Part shown: positions 44,329 through 56,524 of the stretch, one piece after another
How the letters are laid out: every line of letters begins with the position of its first letter
How positions within the stretch are numbered: position 1 is the first letter of the stretch
DNA from: Saposhnikovia divaricata
Lineage: Eukaryota; Streptophyta; Magnoliopsida; Apiales; Apiaceae
Assembly: GCA_036435485.1 (NCBI GenBank)
Contig: CM071600.1
Coordinates: 55,549,546-55,613,545 of the forward strand
Length of the DNA: 64,000 nt
Direction: 5' to 3'
Position numbers and translations under genes: made by a program
Notes under the pieces: model-generated
The model's database searches: none
The model's input: only the letters and a program-made list of their open reading frames with translations
What the model was told of the DNA's origin: nothing

Positions 44329-46034
44329 AGGTTCATGCTAAGCATCTGGAAGGTAAGTTTATTCTCTTGCATTTTGTGCCACTCGTTCCCTTGATTGCTG
44401 ACTTGTGGCTATACATAACATCCATGGTGGATATTTACAATGCGTTACATCCTAAAGGTGGTTTCGAAGTTGTTTTTATTGGACTCAAGTATGGTAAATA
44501 TGCCTCCAAACCCAAAAAACTAAGCAAGTCTTTTGAAAAATGGTTATCAATCATGCCATGGACTGCCATCCCAGATATCAAATCCCCGAGATATTGGGAA
44601 AGAAAACTGAGATTTCCCCTCTCCAATTATATCGGTGAATCAGATTCGGCCTCGTGTGTCATTGATCCGACTGGTGTGCTTTTGACTCGGCGGGCCGACA
44701 TTTTTTTTGCCAGGTATGGAGCAGAAGGTTTTCCTTTCACCGAAGACAAGATAGATTTCCTTGATTCTCAAGACGAGGAAGCCCTAAAGCATCTCTCTAT
44801 CACTGCACTCCTCACCTCTCCGGAACGTGATTATGTCATCAACAACAAGGGCCAGGTACTCATTATGTAGCATCATTATGTCATGTAGTTAATCATCTGG
44901 GCATTGTCGCATATTCATTATTCAACATTCCTGCTCTGTTCATCCCTGTTCTGTAAATTCCACCATGCTACTTCTCACTTTTTTATAGGCGGTACCTGTT
45001 CACACTCTTGAAGATAAGGTCGTTGCCTTGTATTTCTTTCAAGAAGATCAACATGCCAACACCCTTATAAAAGCATTTAAGACGGTCTATCAGCAGTTGG
45101 CTAATGCTCAAAACTTTGAAATTGTGCTTGTTTACGTTCATGACTCCTTAGCCACCTGTAGAGACGCAAATGAAGAATTATTCTGGGCACATTTCGAAGA
45201 TATGCCTTGGTTGGCACTCCCATTTAAAGACCCGAAGTGTAAAAATTTGCAGCGGATTTTCCGCATACCTATGGAAGTGGGGCGGGGGCCAGATCCTACC
45301 CTTGTGATTGTTGGACCTGGAGGAAAATTCTTTGAACCGTATGGCGTTGACATCTTGTCGAAATTTGGGGTTTCAGCATATCCATTCACCCGCACAAGAG
45401 TTGCTGAGGTAGAGGCTGAATTTGTAAGGAATCTGAAGCTGGATAGAATCTTGGATCCAAACACTTCTTTCACACAAGAAAATGGGCCCAATGTGAGTTC
45501 TTTGACATCATTGTGTTTGGTTCTATGCTGTCTCTCGTCTCGAGTTCAGAAGTTTCCCTTGCACTCGGCTTATTGACCTTTTTTTATTCTACTTTACAGG
45601 TCAAGTTGTCGCAACTTTTGGGGGAGAGAATCATTCTTGTTGTCGACGCTTGTTTTTCTACTGCAACACCCAAGTTCTGGCAGGAGTTGATAGCAAGATA
45701 TCACCAAGTGAAGGACACAGATGCCAAGTTTCAAGTGATCCACATCCACAGGAAAGAGGGACCTTCATACGGTGAACATATTGGTGCAACTACATCATGG
45801 TTGAGGCGTCCTCCTTTCCATGAGGAATCGCATATATCCAAGTTGTTTTTTCATCTTTTTCGAAATCGCGTTGGACTTCTTGCCTTCGATTGTGATGGAA
45901 GGGTTGTGAGGAAAACGATCTTTCCCTCGATTGAAGAGGGGAATATGGATTTTCCATTTCATGCTGGTGGCTTGGAAGAGGTTGTCTTGGCGGACTTAGT
46001 AAAACGGTATGAGTCGGACTATTGGTGGGACTGA
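43702..46034 (+). CDS. Nucleoredoxin-like protein lacking redox cysteines
   Basis: Exons 43702-44061, 44331-44855, 44989-45492 and 45600-46034 join in frame to about 607 residues; all introns are GT-AG. I chose ATG 43702 because the frame upstream has no ATG. Residues 1-95 are basic with nuclear-signal-like clusters (RSRKR, KRSKK, RLRKR). Three thioredoxin-like domains of the plant nucleoredoxin type follow (about 121-290, 291-463, 464-607), with typical joints such as SPERDYVINNKGQ and MPWLALPF. Nucleoredoxins reduce disulfides through WC[GP]PC. Here domains 1 and 2 have no CxxC at all, and in domain 3 the motif is replaced by FSTAT. The C-terminal zinc-binding (C1/DC1) domain is also absent. 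It may act as a binding partner or scaffold rather than an enzyme. A telo-box AAACCCTAA lies in the 5' UTR (43682-43690). Confidence 0.85.
44290..44325 (+). repeat. (TC)n microsatellite forming the intron-1 polypyrimidine tract
   Basis: About 17 TC units run directly into the acceptor CTTGTAG at 44330 of the nucleoredoxin-like gene. Length variation here could affect splicing of exon 2. Confidence 0.9.
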
Positions 46035-46550
46035 GTTTGGCATTTGTTTGTTTCAAGTACTCGTTATATGTATTTATGAAAGTATCATGGTGAAATCTGT
46101 TCATTTATCTCTCATATTGTATTATGAGAAGTGTGTCACCTGTTGGCCATCCTCTATCTTTTGGTACCTAGATGGGCTCTCAGGATTGTCATGCTTTTGT
46201 GGTGGGGAAATGTCATTAGTATTCACTATTGGCATATTTTGTTTGACATGAAGACTTGTGGGTTAATCTTGATTTCTGGTATTGGAATTAGTATATATCT
46301 TTTACTCTTAAAATGCTCAAGCTGGAAGCTACTGAACTTTGTTAAACTTTAAACTATTTCTGAAGTTAGCTTCTACTATTTCATCCAGAGTATAATTAAA
46401 CAACTTATGAACATATCATACAGGTTCATGCTTAATGGTTTACTGTTATAATTTCCTAGGGAAAAGGTTTGGTTATATAATAAGAGTGGTTTTCTCAACT
46501 CATGCACCTTCTAGTGATCTAATGATTTAATTCAAGAGTTCTTTGCTACT
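46035..46550 (+). other. 3' UTR and flank of the nucleoredoxin-like gene
   Basis: Non-coding, duplicated almost unchanged at 40076-40567. Homology to the pseudogene flank stops near 46530. Confidence 0.6.
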
Positions 46551-46564
46551 GGATTAGCTCCAGG

Positions 46565-46949
46565 GTGTTTGGAATTATTTAAAATAAGTTACTTTTGATT
46601 TAATGGGGGTATTTTTAACTTAAAGGAAAAAGTAAAGTTGTTTACTTTAAGTTGAATGAAAGTGTTTGGGTAATTTTACTTAAAGTTAAATGGAGGTTTA
46701 ATAATTTTGGTTTAAAGTGAAATTTGACTTAAAAAAAAATTTAAATTCATGATATTTAAGCTTTACAAGAATTGTGAAAAAAATAAAAAATAAAAAAAAT
46801 CCATAAGTCAAAAATACCTAAATGGAACTTATGGCTTAAAGCAGTTTTTTAACTTAAAATCAGCTTAAAGCCGGAGGTGACAAACAGAGCAAAAACACTT
46901 AAAGCCAAATGAATAAGTTGTAAGCTCATTCTCAAACAGGCTCAATGTT
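46565..46949. mobile_element. Possible MITE, GGTGTTTGG ... CAAACAGGCTC ends
   Basis: The interval opens with GGGTGTTTGG and closes with CTCAAACAGGCTC, and its interior is rich in ACTTAAAG/CTTTAAGT words in both orientations, as in common plant hAT-type MITEs. No convincing target duplication was found, because LINE 2 was inserted right at the right end. Confidence 0.35.
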
Positions 46950-47066
46950 AGTATTTAATTATTATTTTTTTGCCAAGGAAAGAATCATTTTATTAATTCT
47001 TCAAATCATTCAATAATACATGCTGGAATTCGGAATGGACATTTCCAATCCCCCATATACGGTCAG

Positions 47067-50000
47067 CTATAGAATTGCTATGTCTCGCCAAATAATGGGA
47101 AACTCTGTTCGCTTAACAAACCGAATAAGCACATTACGAGCTTTCAGACAATCTAACAAAACTCGACACTCTTCTACTACCCTTCCCAAATAAGATGCAC
47201 TCTCCGATGAAGATCGAATAGCTTGTACTACCTGCAAGCAGTCCGTCTCGACCTCAACATATATGCGATTCGTCTCCTTAATCCAACTTAAAGCTTCCCT
47301 AATGCCAAAAGCCTCTGCAATTTCTGGAGACACACTACCTTGCAAGCATCTTGACCTTGCCTCCACTAACTGTCCAATATGATTTCTTGCTACAAATGCA
47401 TAGCTGTACCTGGACGAGTTTTCGAAAATAGCGGCGTCAGTGTTAACCTTGATTCTGTTTTCCAGTGGTAGCTTCCAGTGTTCATGACCATCATCTTGAG
47501 TCATATAACCCAAATAGATGTCAAAAGATTTATCTTGAACACACCTCTATTGATCAAGGACAGATTTTGCTGACTCTACTACTTCATTCACTCTTAACCC
47601 ACGTTGGTTCCAAACTAGGTCATTCCGATTCTTCCATAACGCCCAACAAACCATGACAATTAAATGGACCTCATTTCTTCTAAACTGCTGCAACACCAAC
47701 TTGAACCATTCTGCGAACAAAACGAATTCACCAGATACCTCTGGCAACCCTGCATACCTCCAACACTCTTCTGCAAAATTACAAGTTACCAGAGAATGGA
47801 CAATCGATTCTGCATGACACTGGCACACCGGACACCAAACATTTACACCCACCCTCTTGCATATCAGATTATCTTTCGTAGGAAGAATTCCATTCAAAGC
47901 CCTCCACATGAAATGTTTGACCTTCGAAGGAATTTTTAAATTCCACACCCGTCTCCAGAAACCAAAATTATCATCGATGTAATTACTTTCCTTACTATCT
48001 CTTACATGACCATAAGCACTTTTCACTGAGTAACCACCCATCTTCTCAAACTTCCAGTACCATGTATCACCTTCACTAGAGTTAATAGGAATAGAGAGAA
48101 TTAAATTTACATCCCTGTCTTCGAAAATATCCTTAATAAGATCCAGGTCCCATTGACTCCTTGACATATCCATCAACTGAGCAACCCTGGCATTATATAA
48201 AGATTCACTCACTGAGGTAACATACGGATTACTCCTATCTGGCAACCAGGGCTCATTTAAAACAAAAGTACTGTCACCATTACCAATTCTGCGAATGGAG
48301 CCTTCCTTCAACAGCCCTTGAGTTTCCATTATGCTGCGCCAAACATAACTGGGATTGCTACCTGTTTTAGCAGTGAAGAAAGAACCTTCTGGATAGTGCC
48401 TTGACTTATATACTCTACTAACCAACAGATGAGGGTGATTGATTAATCTCCAGCTTTGTTTGCCTAAAAGTGCTAAATTAAAATCCCGAATGCACCTAAA
48501 CCCCAGACCACCAATACTCTTCTTCTTGCTCATTCTCTCCCAGCTCATCCAATGTATAGACTTATCCTTACTCTGGTTCGCCCTCCACCAAAATCTGCAC
48601 ATAATCCTTTCAATATACTGACAAAGTTCAATCGGTAACAGGAACACACTCATTGCAAAGTTAGGGAGTGTTTGAGCCACCGTCTTTAACAAAATTTCTT
48701 TACCCCCTTTAGATAGAACAGCTTTATCCCAACCTTGAACCTTCTCCTGCAACTTATTTTTTATGAAACCAAACATTGCAGTCTTTTTTCTATGCATCAT
48801 ACTCGGAAGGCCCAAATACAAACTATGTTCCCCTGCCTCCTGAAATTGTAACTGATGAAGCAAACTCTCCTTAACCTCATCATTAGTATTTCTACTGAAA
48901 AATACAGATGACTTGACTACGTTAATATGTTGCCCTGATGCTTTCTCAAAGATCTTTAGCATCTGCAAAACATTCTTAGCATTAATAGATGTTGCTTTAC
49001 AGAAAATGAAGCTGTCGTTCGTAAAAAACATATGGGAGATAGGAGGGGCTGTTCGAGCAACCTCAATTCCTTTAATCAACTGTCGTCTCTCATAATCCTG
49101 GATCAAGGCAGTAAACCCCTCAATACAAATCAGAAACAAGTACGAGGATAAAGGATCCCCCTGCCGTATACCCCTTTTTGGAACTATAGAACCAAAAATC
49201 CTACCTGCGTGAGCTATCTGTTAATTAGCTGAGACAACACATGACATGATCAGATCCACTATTTTTCGATCAAAGCCCATCTTGATTAAAACAGCATCCA
49301 AGAAACCCCACTCCACACGGTCGTAGGCTTTACTAATGTCTAACTTCAACGCCATCCAACCCTCCTTTCCTTTTGTCTTTCTTTTCATAAAATGCATTAT
49401 CTCATGAGCCACCATAATATTATCCGAGATTAAACGACCTGGAATAAATGCACTTTGAGTATCCGAAATGATCTCGTCATGAATTTGCTTCACCCTATTA
49501 GCCAGAACTTTAGATATGATTTTTGTACACCACGTTGCACAAAGAAATCGGGCGTAAATCTGCCATAGTCTATGGGTCTTTCTTTTTTGGCACTAGAGCA
49601 ATATTAGTATTAGTCAACTGAGCTGATAAAATCCCATCTTCAAAAAATTTCCGAACCATAATCACAATATCACTCCCTACAATATCCCAATACTTCTGAT
49701 AAAATCCTGGACTCATTCCATCAGGGCCAGGCGATTTCTCTAGATGCATATTAAATAAAGCCTGCTTCACTTCCTCATGCTCTACTGGAGATAGCAACAT
49801 TTCATTCTGAGCTTGAGTAATTCTTGTCGACACACAATTTAACATCTCATTCCAATCTGTATCTGACGCCGTAAAAATAGTAGAGAAATAGTCCACCATT
49901 GTTTCCTCTAACCCAGTTCCCCAGCCAACTCTAATACCTGAAACATTTAACAAAGACGCGATATGATTTACCCGTCTCCTTTTCCTCGTAGCTTTATGAA

Positions 50001-51065
50001 AAAAATGACTATTCTGATCACCCTCACGAAACCATAACTGTTTTGACCTTTGTTTCCAGAAAACCTCCTGATGAGCATAGACTTCTGCTAGCTTCTTTTT
50101 TTCTGTCTTGCACAATTCAATAGAATGAACATCCCTCCTTCCTTTAAGAGTTTTCAGAACATGCTTACATTGATTAATCCTCTTTCGAAAACTACTAGTG
50201 ATTTCTTGCCCCCAAATTGACAATCTTTGTGAACAAACAGACAACTTATCGTAAAAAGACGAATTTGGATTGTAACACCATGCATCCTCCACAATTTGTT
50301 TATACATTGGTTCTCTCATCTACGCGTTCTCAAACCTAAAAGGTTTTACAGTACGAAGAACAACATTTCACACGGCTCAAGTAATAACGGACAATGATCT
50401 GAAGTTGTTAGCTCCATATTTGTCAATCTAGTATTCTTGAACATGTTTAAAAACTTCTCCGTTGCTAAAGCACGATCCAGTCTAACTTCGACCCAACTCT
50501 CTGTGCCATAACCTTTCTCCCAAGTAAAAGGATACCCACTCATATCCATATCACTTAAACCACAATCTTCCACCACATCTTTAAATCCTTGAATAAGCCA
50601 ATGCGGATAAGGTCTTCCTCCCCCCTTATCCTCTTGAGATAAAACATTGTTCATGTCGCCAATTAGCACCCAAGGAAGACTATTCCCTGCAGCCAATAAA
50701 CGAAACAGATCCCAAGTTTCTTTTCTTTTTCTCCTATCTGGTTCACCATAGATACCTGTTAACCTGTACACCTGACCCCCTCTGCTAGTAATAACCAAAT
50801 CGATATGGTTCTTACTATACGATTGCAATTTGACCTCATCATCATACCTCCACAAAAACGTAATACCTCCACTATGACCTTGAGTGTCAACAGTAAAAGC
50901 TCCTTCAAAGTTTAAAGAATTCCTTACTGTCTCCACTCTGTTCTTATTACACAAAATCTCACACAGAAAAACAAAATTTGGTTTCTTAAGGGACGTTATT
51001 TCTTTGAGGAATTGGAAGGCCCATGGGGTCCCTAACCCATAGCAATTCCAACTAATGATACTCAT
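47067..51065 (-). pseudogene. LINE 2 ORF2: endonuclease, RT, RNase H (multiply broken)
   Basis: Endonuclease (IISWNCYGLG, GDMNNVL, TTSDHCP) from 51065. The frame is broken near 50345 and again by a TAG just before 50319. RT fragments lie at 50319-49570, 49493-49221 and 49139-47547, with a frameshift around 49510-49560 and stops near 49219 and 47545. RT motifs DISKAYDRVEW and RQGDPLSSYLF are present, but the catalytic box reads FTND instead of F-A-D-D, so the first catalytic aspartate is lost. An RNase H-like end (VNTDAA, VEVETDCLQVV) finishes at 47067. Non-functional. Confidence 0.92.
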
Positions 51066-52251
51066 AATGCTAGGCGAGTACCCCCATGAGTACCCGCCCT
51101 TTTGACGTTTTTTGGATCAACAATATTATCTAGCCCATGTTCCACAAACATACTATCATCATCATCTGATTCTCTACTCATTTCTGTGTTTAAGCCCAGC
51201 CCACTATTAGAACCCAACCCATCATCCGTTCTCCTTTTTTTCGTATCGATTATTACTGATTTACTCCCTTGATTTATGCTTTCTGTTACAAGATCCCCCC
51301 TTATCCCCGACTTTACAACATTTGAAATATTTTGAATTTTCCCTCCCATGCCTCCACCAGTTTGTTGAGGAAATTTCGGATCCTGATTGTTTCCTCTTTC
51401 ACCTGGATTCTCCCTCCCACCTCCTTCCCCCATACTCCATGGATTAACCTCATCTCCACTACGAAGCCACTTTGCCCCTATTGGTTTAACTTGACGTCTA
51501 AACGGAGCACGCATCCATATCCCGTAGGGATGAACTATCTCATTCTCAGAAGTGTCGAACAGTCGTGAACAAAATTTATCAGAATGTCCCATGAAACCAC
51601 ATATGAAACAAAATGTAGGAACATTCTCATATTTAAATGTGATCCAGAACCAATCATCCCCAGACTTTCTCACCTTCATACGTCTCTTTAAGGGCTTGGA
51701 CAAACTGATGGATACACGAACACGCAAATAATCACTCCAAACCTCCTTAAAATTATTTTTACAGGACTCAACAAACTTGCCAATTTTCCAACCTCCCGTA
51801 TGATATTCTCAGACATAAACCCTGGCTTGAGATCATGAATTTGGACCCAAAGGTCTATAAAATTCAGACTAACACTTCTTGGATTCTCCCCTTCCTTCAT
51901 ACGAGCCATGACCAGTGTTCTTCTGTTAAACGACCAAGGACTCCCCTCCATCACCCTTTGCACATCCAATTCATGATAAAACTGAAATAGATATAAATTT
52001 ATATCCAGTTCCTTTATAAACACACCCCTCCCAGGCTTCCAAAGGGCTGCTAAAGTCTGCTGTAAATCCTGAAAATCCACCCGTCCCTCCGTTAGAAATC
52101 GAGCCACAACACATAGTTTGGCGTTGAAATTAGCGAACCCTTGATTATCCTCATTCACTTCTGATCCCTCAATCGCCAAGACTCCTTCTTCCTCATCCTC
52201 TACAGTAATGTTATTCATAGCATCAAGAATGTTACTACTAGATGACGCCAT
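51062..52251 (-). pseudogene. LINE 2 ORF1, DUF4283-type with zinc knuckle (frameshifted)
   Basis: The N-terminal part from ATG 52251 has the DUF4283 pattern (LCVVARFLTEGRVD, LFQFYHELDVQRVMEGSPWSF). Near 51700-51730 the frame changes and the C-terminal part carries the zinc knuckle CFICGFMGHSDKFC. It ends at 51062 with the stop overlapping the ORF2 start as ATGA (51065-51062), the same arrangement as LINE 1. Confidence 0.9.
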
Positions 52252-52708
52252 GGTTTATCGTTGCAATAAGATGAATATGAAAACTGAAATAGTAAAAAAA
52301 CTGACGTACTTCAACTCAACATATCAAACGCATGTCAATAGACAAGACCATGTCAATAGACAAGACTTTTTTATAAGCTTACCTAAAGTGTTACTTAAAT
52401 TCTTGCTTACGGCGAATAACAAACCATCTGATAAACTTGTCGTTGCATATTTATCACGAAGATAATGATGGATCTGTCACTTAACCATTCAATGGATTTG
52501 TTATTACAACCTTCTCATCAATTCCCAAAAAGGGAAATGATAGTTTTACCAGCTTGGTCACCATAGGTGTACATTTTCTTTGATACCTTTTACTTAGGAG
52601 TTAATAACGATCAATTAAAACTTAAAACTATTGATGGATAACATTTGTCATGCCTATTATGAAGGCGATATGGTCCGATCAAATTAATGTGGCTCAATGT
52701 TAGTATTT

Positions 52709-54643
52709 CGTTCCACTAACATTGACTTTTACATAATTTAGTGAACTCCGCAATACTATAGAACATTTAACTCCTAAATAACTTACTTGTTTATTCGATT
52801 TGTTTTCTTAATATTTATATAGTAATTACTATTTTTATAACTTTCAGAGAAATCCGATATCAGCCCACTGTATATATACAAATTTAAACATAACTCATAA
52901 TGATATGAAAATGAAAATGAAACAAGAAATTATCATTACAATTGTAAATATTACTACCTCCATCCCATAATATGTGAGCTACTTTTATTTGCACAATATT
53001 TAAAAAAACTACAGTTGACTCAATTTTACTAAATGCAGTTTATGGAGATTACACATATAATCCTTCTATTTTTCTATGCAAAATACAAAAACACCTCAAT
53101 GTGACCTAGTTCTATGACTTGGAATAAATGCAGCGTGAGCATACATGCATTGTATAAAGTAGCATACATGCATTAACTTTGTTACTATTTTATTATACAA
53201 TTTTGATTATAATTATTTTCTTGAAAAATTAGTTTATAACATTTTAAGTAATTTGTTTTTTTTTCTCTTTCCTCTAAAACAAAAAGTCGCCGCCTAGTTT
53301 TCTTCTTCTTCCTGCTTCCTCTTCCTTGCTTCTGCCGGAGATTGTTCCGATGAGAGTCGATTAAGCTTCTTTCTTTCTTGAATAAAAGGGTATTCTTTTT
53401 CCTCAATAGATTTTTAATGAGGCCCTCCAATTAAATCTTTTAGTTTTTTCTCCCTTCTTTATCTTCAGTTTTTCTTCTCGTTTTCTTGCTTTCATCCCAT
53501 CGGATCTAAGGTTTTTAAGCCTTTTCCGATTTGTCTCTTTTCTTAGTTTCTTAAACCTCGGAGCTCCGGCTATTTCTCCTTTTCCGACTTGCCCCCGGAC
53601 TTGTGAATGGTTGTTCACCTTGTATTATTGGGATTTCGATTTTTCAGATCTAAGTTTGGAGTTCTTGTAGTTTTTTTCTTCTTGTTACTTCAGTTTGTGT
53701 TTTTTTTCGAGTTTTAAATCTTTAAGATCTTAATCTTTAGCTTGTAATGCTTAAATGTTTGGTTTTCTCTCCGTTTTGTAGGAGTTTGTTTTTTCTCTCC
53801 GGTTTGTGGGAGCGTGGATTTGGATTTAGTGATTCAAGATGTTTTGGTTCTGCACTCATGGTCGATAAGCTCAAACGGATGTTGGGGATACGGATGTATA
53901 TATCTTCTTCAAAATTTATATAATATATAATATATTTTAGACATGTGGGAACTTATTGGTTTAACTATGTACATGTGACTATGTAATTGTATAACATGTT
54001 TTTTGATTACTTTTTTAATATCTTGTTTTACCATATATTTCCTTTTAAAAAAATTGGTTTAGTAATTAAATGTAAATTTTTGTTTTTAAAAAAATTATTT
54101 TGTGAATTGAAATTCGGATGATAAGCTTTATATACTTGTTTATTTTATATAAAGAATGAATTTGTGATTTATTTTTTATTATGGATTTTTGCTATTTTAT
54201 CCTTATTTGTTAATTGTGCGTAAGTTTTGTGGTGTCACAACTCTTTTTCATATAATAATAATAATAATTAATTAAGTTGATGATGAATATTTTATTAGTT
54301 TTATTCTTTAATAATTTACTTTAAATTTCATTTTTGATGAAATTTAATATTTTTGTGACTTTTAAATTATTAAATTTTTATAGAATTTTTTGTACTTATT
54401 TTATGTAGATTCTCTATTAATTATTTTATTTTAGATTTTTGGATTGTTTTTTAATTTATTTATAACTTTGGTACTTCTAGAATCTTTGCAAATTAATAAA
54501 ATGTTAATTTAATGATTTTTGTTAGTATAAATTTTAAAAACATGTTTGTTGTAAAAAACTAAAACTAAAATTTTTTAATTACTTTTTTTAAAAATTAGAT
54601 TTTCTTGAAACTCTTTTTTGTGATACGGGTTTTTAAAATTATA
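52709..54643. other. Unassigned AT- and T/C-rich interval
   Basis: No supportable gene. Bases 53250-53850 are strongly T/C-rich on the plus strand with several CTCTCCG and GGATCTAAG words, resembling a plant 5' UTR or the leader of a retroelement, but no coding region follows. The remainder is AT-rich. The minus-strand ORFs here are lysine/arginine-rich low-complexity products of the T/C bias. Confidence 0.5.
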
Positions 54644-55291
54644 CTAGCTTAAATCCCGTGCGATGCACGGATTTTTTTATTTTAATATTATATAAATTTT
54701 TTCATTTATTTAAATTAATTTTATAAAAGATGATTTTTGGAGGCTTACATTATTATATGAGATGATTTGATAATAATTATACAAATGTTATCCGTGATAT
54801 TTCTAGAAATGGAAGGATTTTAGTTAGAAAATATAGAAAAATGTTAGGTTTTAGTTGAAAAATGTAATCGATGAATTATTGGTAATTATACAATTATTAT
54901 TATTTTTATTAAATAGAATGCATGTGATATGATTAAAAAAAGATAGGATTTAGTTAGAGAAAATTAAAAAGGAAACATGTTATAGGTTAAAAATATAATT
55001 GATTAGTTTATAGCAATTATAATTTAATTACCTTATTTACTAAATACAATTGCACGGAATATTTTTAGAAAATGAGAAATTAATATTGTCCGTGATATTT
55101 CTATTAAAAGAAGGATTTAAGTTAAAATATATAGAAAAGATGATAAGTTTTAGTTGAAAAAGGTAATCGGTTAATTATTAATATTAAAATATTATTAGTT
55201 TATTTTATTAAATAAAACCTCCCTTGATATAATTGGAAAAAGAGAGATTTTAGTTAGAGAAAATAGAAGGAAATTTACCAAGAATACTAGA
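54644..55291 (-). mobile_element. Small non-autonomous Helitron
   Basis: Read on the minus strand, the 3' end has the hairpin CCGTGCATCGCACGG (about 54654-54668), spacer GATTTAAG and CTAG (54647-54644) followed by T. The probable 5' end is ATCTAGTATTCTTGG at 55292-55278, giving insertion between A and T. The interior is AT-rich with repeated GGATTTTAGTTAGAAAATATAG-type words. No gene. The 5' end is less certain than the 3' end. Confidence 0.6.
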
Positions 55292-55429
55292 TTTAAAGTT
55301 TCTATTTGCAAAAATACCATCTCCTTGAATTAATTGCAATTTTACCAACCTAAGTTTCAAAATTGCAAAAATACCAACCCTAACCCTCCCCCCTTTCCCT
55401 TTTCCCCTTTATCCCTTCAGGCGGCGGTT

Positions 55430-56025
55430 GTACTCTTTTTTTTTTTTTTTTTTAAGGTGGGGTGCTATTTTGGTGGATTTGGGTTGCAAGGCCCCGCAAG
55501 GGCATATTCAACTGAATGCAACCACATTCAACCAAATGCAACCACATTCAACTTTTTTTTTTTAAGGTGGGGTGCTATTTTGGTGGATTTGGGTTGCAAG
55601 GCCCTCAGGGGCATATTCAACTGAATGCAACCACATTCAACCAAATGCAACCAAATTCAACTTTTTTTTAAGGTGAGGGTGATTTTGGTGGATTTGGGTT
55701 GCAAGGCCCCGCCATGGGCAATATACAACCAAATGCAACCACATTCAACTTTTTTTTTTTAAGGTGGGGTGATTTTGGTGGATTTGGGTTGCAAGGCCCC
55801 GCCAGGGGCAATATACAACCAAATGCAACCACATTCAACTTTCTTTTTTTTAAGGTGGGGTGATTTTGGTGGATTTGGGTTGCAAGACCCCGCCAGGGGC
55901 AATATTCAACTGAGTGCAACTGAAATCAGAAATTTAGTTGCATATGGTTGCATTCGGTTGCAAATTTAGTTGAATATGCCCATGCGGGGCCATGCAACCT
56001 AAATCCACCAAAATATCACCCACAC

Positions 56026-56030
<5 letters not shown>
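55430..56030. repeat. Minisatellite-like cluster: five direct units and one inverted unit with GC-rich palindrome
   Basis: Units of about 85-115 bases, each with a poly-T start, AAGGTGGGGTG, TTTTGGTGGATTTGGGTTGCAAG, a GC palindrome and GAATGCAACCACATTCAAC words, start near 55438, 55552, 55662, 55750 and 55842. At 55925-56027 the same unit recurs inverted. A (TA)n tract follows (56027-56076). The left flank (55370-55437, with GGCGGCGGTTGTACTC) is matched inverted at 56670-56734. Confidence 0.85.
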
Positions 56031-56077
<47 letters not shown>

Positions 56078-56083
<6 letters not shown>

Positions 56084-56464
56084 CGTTCAAATAGAAACCA
56101 ACCTTAGAATAGAAACTAGAAACCTACACTAAATAAATTATATTTCATTTATTTTAATGGCCCCGCTAGGGGCACCTTCACAAAAAACGTTTAAAATTCT
56201 TGGTTCTATTCAACAAAAATATAAAAAAAATAAAAAAAATTTTAAAAGAAGTTACTGTTCACGTGCCACGTCATCACGTGAACAGTAACTTTTTTTAAAA
56301 TTTTTTGAAATTTTTTTATATTTTTGTTGAATAGAGACAATAATTTTAAACGTTTTTTGTATTGGAGTACCCCTAATTTGGTCATTAGATTAGCTTGAAA
56401 TATTTAATTTAGGTTTAGTTTCTAGTTTTTATTCTAAGTTAGTTTCTATTAGAACAAGACCCTA
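56078..56464. mobile_element. Palindromic (foldback) MITE, about 0.39 kb
   Basis: The left end TATAGGGTAGCGTTCAAATA and the right end, read on the other strand, TATAGGGTCTTGTTCTAATA, begin arms that pair along most of the element. The turn is at GTTACTGTTCACGTG ... CACGTGAACAGTAAC (56252-56290). The left arm has GGCCCCGCTAGGGGC (56159-56173), where the right arm has GACCAAATTAGGGGTAC. (TA)n tracts flank both sides, hiding any TA target duplication. Confidence 0.8.
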
Positions 56465-56524
56465 TATATATATATATATATATAGTTCAAAAATGAGGTC
56501 GAAAAAGACAAATGACAAATGGAA

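Larger units (their letters stand above)
46957..52690 (-). mobile_element. L1-like LINE, full length but degenerate (LINE 2)
   Basis: An 18-base target duplication GGCTCAATGTTAGTATTT (46939-46956 and 52691-52708) encloses 5.73 kb: a 5' UTR (52252-52690), ORF1, ORF2 and, at the low-coordinate end, an A-rich tail read on the minus strand. Same family type and length as LINE 1 (5.68 kb) but clearly a different subfamily and more decayed. Confidence 0.93.

Noticed and set aside
53185..53618. Lysine/arginine-rich minus-strand ORFs
   Set aside because: They arise from strong T/C bias of the plus strand. No conserved motif and no splice or start context.
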